Part shown: piece after piece, positions 57,659-64,000 of the stretch | Position numbering within the stretch: position 1 is the stretch's first letter | Layout of the letters: the number at the start of each line of letters is the position of its first letter | Assembly (NCBI RefSeq): GCF_016808335.1 | Contig: NC_053144.1 | Coordinates: forward strand, 18,336,403 to 18,400,402 | Reading direction: 5' to 3' | Source of the DNA: Panicum virgatum | Lineage: Eukaryota > Streptophyta > Magnoliopsida > Poales > Poaceae | Length of the DNA: 64,000 bases | Notes under the pieces: model-generated | The model's input: only the letters and a program-made list of their open reading frames with translations | Told to the model about the DNA's origin: nothing | The model's database searches: none | Position numbers and translations under genes: made by a program

Positions 57659-58342
57659 CTATTTGCTATCGAGGGTGGCGCTGACCTGCAACGCCTTGTC
57701 ATCGGGGTGATTCGGGTCGAGGGGCACCTTCTTAATACCTTCGGCGGGTTCGAAGCTACCCGCGTGCCGGTGCGTGGAGTCCAAGGCCTCGCTTGCCATC
57801 TTGTCGAGAGTGGCTGCGAGGGCCTCGTCCTCCGCTTGAGCCTCCACGTGCTCGACGCACTCAACATCGCACTCGTAGGCGTGCTCGAACGAGGAGCCGA
57901 CGGTGATGACACCCTTTGGACCCGGCATCTTTAGCTTGCGGTAGGTGTAGTTGGGGATGGCCATGAACTTGGCGTAGCTGGGACGGCCAAGGATGGCGTG
58001 GTAGGCTCCCCGAAACCCCACCACCTCGAAGGTGAGCACTTCCTTGCGGAAGTTGGCTGCCGTGCCGAAACAAACGGGTAGGTCGATCTGGCTGAGGGGT
58101 TGGACTCGCTTCCCCGGTGCAACGCCATGGAATGGTGACTTGCTGGGGTGGAGCTTGTTCAATCCGATCCCCATGAGCTCCAAGGTGTGGGCGTACATGA
58201 TGTTGAGGCTGCTGCCTCCGTCCATGAGCACCTTGGAGAAGCGGGTGTTGCCGATGATGGGGTCGACAACGAGCGGGTACCGTCCCGGGTGTGGGATGTA
58301 GTCGGGGTGGTCCTCGCGGCCGAAGGAAATGGTGTCCTCCGA
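57659..58342 (-). pseudogene. Element 3 aspartic protease
   Basis: In frame with gag after TAG 58343. The active site reads MDGGSSLNIMY (about 58230-58200), with Gly where many proteases have Thr, a form seen in plant Tat elements. AILGRPSYAKFMAIPNYTYR follows (about 57990). It ends at TAG 57661-57659, again in frame with RT, where related polyproteins have Gln. Confidence 0.82.
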
Positions 58343-60881
58343 CTAGTCGAGGTAGGATGGCGTGGCCTTGGTGACGGAGAAGACTTCCCGGCGCTCACGC
58401 TTGCGCTGCCGAGAGGTCATGTTCGTCGTCGGCCCTCGAAAGATGAAGAAGGCATTCTCCACCGGGGGGAACTCGTCGTCTCCACCTTTGTCGCCACCAT
58501 CCTTCTTCCTGTCCTCGTCACGATGCGCGACGCGGTTGTAGTACTTCCGGAGCATCTTGCACTGCTCGAGGGTGTGGTTGACCGAGCCCTTGTGGTAAGG
58601 GCACGGCTTCTTGAGCATGTCGTCGAACAGGCCGCCACCGCCTCGAGCGGGGCCTCGAGGACCTTTGCGGTCCGGGGCAGTGACGAAGGCCTCGTCGGAG
58701 TCTTCCATCTGCCCTAGTCCACGCTGGTTTGGTGGGGCCGGCTTCTTCTCTTTCTTCCCCCGCTTTTGTTTCTTGGCGGGGACATTGGTCTTGGCGTTGC
58801 TGCCCTCTGCGGGCGCATCTTCCTTGCGCTTGTTCGGCTTGTCGTCGAAAATGGCACCAACGGCCTCTTCGCCGGCGGCGTAGTTGGTGGCAGTGTCGAA
58901 CAACTCGTTGGTGTTGGCGGGACAGCTTCGCGCAAGCTCGTGCACCAGGTTCCTGCACGTCGTGCCCTCGAGGAAGGCGTTGATGACCTCGATGTGGGTG
59001 ACACTGGGGAGCTCGGTGCATTGCTTGGAGAAGCGCCGCACGTAGTCGTAGGGACTCGTTGGGCTTCTGCCGGCACCCTTTGAGGTCCCAGGAGTTCCCA
59101 GGGCGCACGTACGTGCCCTGGAAGTTGCCCACGAAGATCTGGACTAAGTCGGCCCAGTTGTGGATCTGGTCCGCGGGCAAGTGCTCGAGCCACATTCGTG
59201 TGGCATTAGCAAGGTGAAGGGGAAGGTTACGAATGATGACCGCGTCGTCCGTCACACAGCCCAGCTGTAATGCTAGGCGGTAGTCATTGAGCCAGACTGC
59301 GGGATCGGTCTCGCCCGAGTACTTGACGAGGGTGGTAGGCTGTCGAAAGCGTGGGGGAAAAGGAGTGGTACGAATCTCCCGGCTGAACACACGGGTGCCC
59401 GGAGGCTCCGGTGACTCGCCCCTGTCATGTTCGGGGTCGAAACGTCCACCCCGTCGAGGGGTGTATTTCCTGCCATTAATGATGTTGCGGGCATCACCGT
59501 CACCGTCATGTCCGCGCGTGTCGTGGAGTCGCTCCCTTGCGGGAGTTTTTCCGATGCGGTCGTGCACCGAGGGTGCCTTCGCATCGTGCACTGTGGCTGC
59601 CTTTCCCTTCCCTCCTGGTGGAGTGTGCACCGAAACCTCGTGGTCCTGCCGTGCAGTCCCACCGGGCTGCTTCGGGACTATCGAGCGCATGCGAGACGCA
59701 GATCTCTCGGCCTGCTGCACAGCGGCTTGCTCGATGAGCGCCTGTGCCTCGCGGCGCAGGTTGCGACCCGAAGTCGTCGACGACTCAGGCATTGCATGGA
59801 GTAGGTAGGCCGCAACGACGAGTTTTTCGCCGGCCATTTTCAGTTCCAGAGGTTTCTCGGTCTTGTCATCGGCTAGGATCCGCTCCCGGGCAACGCGTGC
59901 CACCGCCTGGGCATGTGCGCCACGCGCGGTGCGCTGCTGCTCGAGTGTGGTTCGCAGCTCCTGAGTCTGCCGACGCTGCTCGTTGTGCTTGGCTTGAAGC
60001 TCCTTGAGCTGCGCCAGCTGTGCCAGCTGTGCCTGCCGCGTCGCCGAGCTTGACGAAGAAGAAGGGGTCGCAACCGGCACCACCGGTTGGTTTGCCTTCG
60101 CGTCTGCCCCGCCGTTCCCGTCATCGCCCGGAGCGTTGTCCTCTTGCACGTCCGCGAGCTGGACCATGAAGCACTCCCGAGTGGGATCGTAATCCCCCGC
60201 GCTGGAGTCCTCAGAGCAGGTGAGGCAGTAAGCCGCCGCGAGCTGGAACGAGCGGAAAGCGTCGGGGTTGCGGACCCCGGAGTAGTCCTCGACCTCCTCA
60301 ACCGTGAAGTTGCCCATGAAGAAACCGATGTCGTCGGCGATCGAGCTCGCCGTCTTGGGGTAGGAGTCGTCAGGAGACGATGCGATGAGGTTGCGGATCG
60401 ACAGGAGGTGATGACCTGGTAGATCCTCGTACTCGGCGAAGTTGGTGCTGGACGAAGAGGCGTAGGTGGCAGCGTTGCGCATCCCGAAGGGGAAGGGCGA
60501 CGGTGCAGTCGCCCCCCTGGGAGGCACTGGGGCTGCAGTCGGTGATGGTGCCGGTGTAGATAACGCCGAGGCACGTGATGACGAAGCGGTGGCCCCGTCG
60601 GCCGCGACGCTGAGCTGCGACATGGCAACCTCAACCCACGTGGGGGAGCTGAGGCGTGCCGCCCGGCGCCGCTCCACGCGCGCTGGTCGCGAGTGCTGGC
60701 CCGAGCGTCTGTTGCGCCGGGCTGGTGAAGTCGGAGTGTCAGGGTTGCGTCCGGGCGAGAGGAGCTCCATGAGGTAACCGTTGCCGGTTGCTCTGAACTC
60801 AACACTCCCGAACCAAATCACGTATCCCGCTGGGAGCGGATCTGAGGCGCCCATGGGGAATATGTTGGATCTGCTAGCCAT
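58343..60881 (-). pseudogene. Element 3 gag (frameshifted)
   Basis: ATG 60881 (MASRSNIFPMGASDPLP). The N-terminal part is Ala/Ser/Pro-rich with a coiled coil (QLAQLKELQAKHNEQRRQTQ, about 60020). The gag core region has TLVKYSGETDPAVWLNDYRL (about 59330-59270) and WADLVQIFVGNFQGTYVRPG. A frameshift near 59055 moves to the frame with HIEVINAFLEGTTCRNLVHE. The knuckle is CPYHKGSVNHTLEQC (about 58600-58555). TAG 58345-58343 ends the block, in frame with the protease (SYLD before it). Packages and assembles the particle by family role. Confidence 0.85.
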
Positions 60882-60926
60882 CCCTGGAGATCAAATGGGA
60901 ACAAAAGAGAAAATGTCACGCAGCGC

Positions 60927-60945
60927 CCCTACCTGGCGCGCCAAC
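60927..60945 (-). promoter_or_regulatory. Element 3 primer binding site
   Basis: Next to the 5' LTR the minus strand reads GTTGGCGCGCCAGGTAGGGG. TGGCGCGCCAGGTAGGGG has the TGG start and length of a tRNA-3'-end complement. It should prime minus-strand DNA synthesis. The tRNA was not assigned. Confidence 0.7.
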
Positions 60946-62509
60946 TGTCGGTGCCCTGACCCGGCGGTCCGGACCCAACCAGTGATGATGTTGCGTGTTT
61001 CTCATCCCAGATGTTGATGCAAGAGGCAATACAGTAACGCACGGGTTTATCCTGGTTCCGGCCGTGGGGCCTTACGTCCAGCAAAGGGGTGTGCGAGAGC
61101 ACTGTACTATCTTGCACCGGGGGTGCCTGTAGTAGGGGGTACAAGCGGGGCGAGAGAGGGAGGGAAGCTCCCAAGTCTCTGCTAGAGGAGGAGTTGATTG
61201 AGGCGAGTGCCAATATCGGGGTTCAGAGGAGCGTATGTGCTCAGCTAGTAGTGCGAAGCGTTGTTTTCTACCGAGTGGGCCGACCCCCCTTTTATAGACA
61301 CAAGGACGGGCGGTGTACATGCACAGGGGATCGTGGAAGTCGTCGTCTTCTCCCCGAATCGCGGGGGTGCAGTGATAGAGTACTGTGAAAAGTACACTGT
61401 GGGGTATGGCGCCGGTCGTGGCAGTCGTCCTGGGCATCGTCCTTGACTCCATCTCACCGGACCAACGGTCCCGGTCCCGCTTCCCGCTCGGGGACGGGTC
61501 CGGTGTCACCACGTGTCCCAGAGGTGGAAAATGCTCAGCACCTGTGGCCGCGGACCCGAACCCCCGCAAGTGGGTCCGGGAACTCCACATGCCATCCGGA
61601 CTCTCGCGGATGGCTCCGGGGCCTCCACGTGCCATCCAGACTCCCGCGAGCTCTCGGCTCAACTAGCTACTCGGGAGGGGTCCGGAGCCACCACGTGTCA
61701 CGCAGACGCGGGCGCGGGCGGAGATCGCGCCGGTGTCCTGGCTCCAGCGGGCGGCATGGTCGTTGCTGTGGGGGGGTACCATCCTCTAGGCGTGGCGTGG
61801 CGGTGTTCCGAGGGTCCTACTGGCCAGGGTCTTGTCCCGGTAATGGCCGGAGCCGCTTCCGAGGGTCGTGTCCATGCCGTTCGAGGGCTCCGCTTAAGGG
61901 AAAGTACGAAGGAGGTATGAGGAGTTAGCAGTATAGTAGCTGGAGCAGTGCCGAGCACGTCTTGCACCACGTCGCAGGTTCCCACAATGTCGCCACAGCG
62001 TCCGGAATGACAGATCAGTGACCAGAGTTGGCGGACGAGACTTCGGTCACAGCCACTGTGGGGGAATGGCGGCCTGACGCCGTCTGACCCGGGCGTTGTG
62101 GAGGAGTGGTTGGCATTAATGCCTCCGTACGGCAGGCGGGTGAGCGGAAGGGCCGTTTGTCCCTTCCGCCGAAGGGTGGCCTCGAGCGAGGCGGAGACGA
62201 TCTGCTCTCTCGAGGGCAGGCTCGCTACCCTCGAGCGAGGCGGAGACGCGGGGCGTGGTCGAGGGCTTCGACGGGGAGCCCTCGAGCGAGGCGGAGCTCA
62301 CCCCGCGGGTCCGAGAGGGGGGTGCGGGTGAACCACACTGCGTATGTGGGCCGTGTGTTGGGCTTCTTGGAGTCTTTTCCTTTCTTCCATTTTGGAAGGA
62401 GCCTGTAGGCCTTTGTGGGCCTGGTTGCTCAGCATGTGTTTGTGTTTTTAGGACGGTTTTAGTCCCCTAATTAGGGTGCTCCTAATCATGTAATCATGGT
62501 ATGCGTGCA
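60946..62509 (-). repeat. Element 3 5' LTR (right copy)
   Basis: Starts TGTCGGTGCCC at 60946. Minus-strand TATA box TATAAAAGG at 61296-61288. The outer edge after AATCATGGTA departs from the left copy (TACCCGACA) and is placed near 62509 only approximately. It has about 50 bp extra around 62195-62245. Confidence 0.82.
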
Positions 62510-62960
62510 GCCGCGCGATGCCTGGCGCGAGCGCACCCACACGCGTGGCCGGTCAAGTCGGCCGCTCAGCCATGCCGATGCCGCCGCTAGCTGCATGCTG
62601 CTGCCGTGAGGGTGGCAAACAGTGACGCCACTAGCTTGCTGACAGTGAGGTGCTTGTGCTTAAGGCATCGCTTGTTGGGGCCCAAAAAAGGTGGGGGCTG
62701 ACCGTCAACTTCAGGGTTGGTTTTACTTTACCTTGGCCGATTACTCTGTGGTACACTGGTACCCTTGTTTTTTTCGTATGACTCATTTTTAAATTTACTG
62801 AGCATCTTCAAGAGTCTATGTAAAAATTGTGAAATTGGGCTCAAAACCGGATCCAACATACTCTCTTTTCTCCTCTACTCGTTATCTCGCTAGCCAAATC
62901 CTCCCCTCTGCTAGCTTTCTTTGCCGAGCGAGTGTGACCCGCCATCCCTCTTCGCGTGCC
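62510..62960. other. Flank right of element 3
   Basis: Mixed composition. Nothing recognised apart from the possible start of the PsbW-like relic at its right end. Confidence 0.35.
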
Positions 62961-62979
62961 CCTCCGCTCTGCACGGCAT

Positions 62980-63228
62980 GGAAGATGGCGGCCGCCACCT
63001 TGGAGCAAGAGGGTGCGGTGCAACTACTTTAGAGACGCCAAAGAGCGCGGCCGCCGTGAGTGGCGCTAGCGTTTGCGGATGAGAGAATGTCGATAGAGGG
63101 CACCGGGCTGAACTTGGGGATCAGCAACAACCTGTTGGGGTGGATCCTCCTGGGGGTCTTCGGTCTCATCTGGTCACTCTATACCATCTAGAGCTCCGAC
63201 CTGGGGCTCGCTGGCCGGATGTCTTAAC
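62980..63228 (+). pseudogene. psbW: PsbW-like (photosystem II subunit W) pseudogene
   Basis: 63075-63188 encodes 38 residues closely resembling mature Psb[16 protein letters not shown], then [14 protein letters not shown] and LIWSLYTI, the single thylakoid-spanning helix. TAG 63189-63191 stands where the family has a Tyr codon after this segment, and the acidic C-terminus is replaced by a short altered tail ending at TAA 63226-63228. Just upstream a different frame reads [10 protein letters not shown], as in the PsbW transit and lumenal-targeting region, so about 60 residues are lost or shifted. No intron is visible in the matching part. PsbW is a nuclear-encoded small subunit of photosystem II dimers. 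This copy is a broken fragment, perhaps a retrocopy or transduplicate. Confidence 0.82.
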
Positions 63229-63950
63229 CGCGCGCGACGGCGTAAGATGTCGAGCAGAGCGAGCATGCCAGTAAGGAAGAGGGGAATGACTAGGAATGAA
63301 GAGTGAGATTGACTAGTCTGTTGGAGTGTACTGAAATATAGAAAGAGAATTCTAGTTAAATGGACTAGTCTATCAACCTGTGCTCCCGCACGGGTTAGTT
63401 AGATATATCTAATAATGATTTATCTCACGCTCTCTTTAACCAATTAAATATTTTAATTTAATAATGTAAAGATACATATGTATCATTATATAATTGTAAA
63501 AAATATGATAGGCTTAGTTACTAAATTTTTTTTCTCACTTTGCATCACACATCCATATATGCTTGATATGTATTTAATTGAACATTTTGTTTGAGTTATG
63601 TGAACAACATGAAAAATCGTATTCTTATCTCTTGTCTTATACAAGAATATATGATGACACATACAATATAGTTAATATTTTTATATAAATAATAACATAA
63701 ATAATATATTAATAATGATAGAAGTTAGAATTTTATATTGATGCGCTTTAAAATTTTATTATAATCATATAATTTTGATTCAGGTTTTGGATTTATTTTA
63801 AATTTTTATTGTGTTATCATTGGATAATATATATATAAATTTAGGGGGTTGTTTGATACTATTATATAATAGCATAAGTGGGTAATTTACATGAAGATTA
63901 GGGGTTAATTTATATTATTTTTATAATGGCAGAGGTGGGTAATTTAGATA
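63229..63950. other. AT-rich intergenic DNA
   Basis: Very AT-rich sequence with no coding character. The phrase GTGGGTAATTTA recurs (about 63879 and 63934) next to TATTATTATA-like blocks, suggesting a local duplication. Confidence 0.45.
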
Positions 63951-63952
63951 CT

Positions 63953-64000
63953 CCCTCCGTTCTGAAAAATTGTACGTTTAGGACATGATCACGGTAACCA
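63953..64000. mobile_element. Stowaway-type MITE, left end, cut by window edge
   Basis: Preceded by TA, then CTCCCTCCGTTCTGAAAAAT, the usual terminus of grass Stowaway MITEs. The rest lies outside the window. Confidence 0.65.

Larger units (their letters stand above)
46163..62509 (-). mobile_element. Element 3: Tat-lineage Ty3/gypsy LTR retrotransposon with two antisense units
   Basis: LTRs at 46163-47563 and 60946 to about 62509. The pol genes read on the minus strand, so the right LTR is the 5' one. Order in element sense: LTR, PBS, gag, protease, RT, RNase H twice, integrase, PPT-like motif, antisense PF04195-type gene, PPT-like motif, second antisense unit, PPT, LTR. The words CCCTCG and CGAGGG recur. 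No matching TSD was found (left flank GCTTG), and the right outer edge lacks the expected CCCGACA, so an end is altered. The LTRs differ by two indels of about 105 and 50 bp. Confidence 0.88.

Overview
The window is plant nuclear DNA from a grass, most likely a panicoid (maize/sorghum/Setaria group). Evidence: spliced GT-AG host genes with grass-like proteins, GC-rich first exons, Stowaway and other grass-type MITEs, and large Ty3/gypsy elements of the Tat lineage (two RNase H domains, plus antisense genes between pol and the 3' LTR). Species was not determined.

There are two intact-looking host loci. On the left (minus strand, 1-4208, leader to about 5.8 kb) is the 5' part of a sphingoid long-chain base kinase gene, six coding exons in view, running off the window. 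On the right (plus strand, 37296-39660) is a complete three-exon DUF604/GT31-like glycosyltransferase of 505 codons. They are divergent and once shared an intergenic region. A degenerate PsbW (photosystem II subunit W) copy lies near the right end (about 62980-63228).

Between the host genes lies a four-level nest, each level proven by target-site duplications (TSDs). A short SINE-like sequence (13-bp TSD) is split by element 1 (6498-34022, TSD TGTGT). Element 1 is split by element 2 (16209-31355, TSD AAAGG, opposite orientation). Element 2 holds a 1.46-kb solo LTR (21369-22832, TSD CAAGT). Right of the glycosyltransferase gene are a microsatellite, two MITEs and element 3 (46163 to about 62509, minus orientation).

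All three large elements share one layout: LTR, gag, protease, RT with two RNase H domains, integrase, a repeat-rich spacer, then one or two genes on the opposite strand, then the second LTR. In elements 1 and 3 the antisense gene is of the 'putative gypsy type transposon' (PF04195-like) class with a coiled-coil C-terminal half. In element 2 it is an unrelated plant-mobile-domain (PMD, aminotransferase-like) gene preceded by a separate acidic ORF. These antisense units have introns, and some have TATA boxes or poly(A) signals. In element 3 each unit is bracketed by an identical 12-base polypurine-type motif. Each element also has its own overrepresented 6-base word. All element genes carry stops or frameshifts, except the integrase of element 2, so they are probably non-autonomous now.
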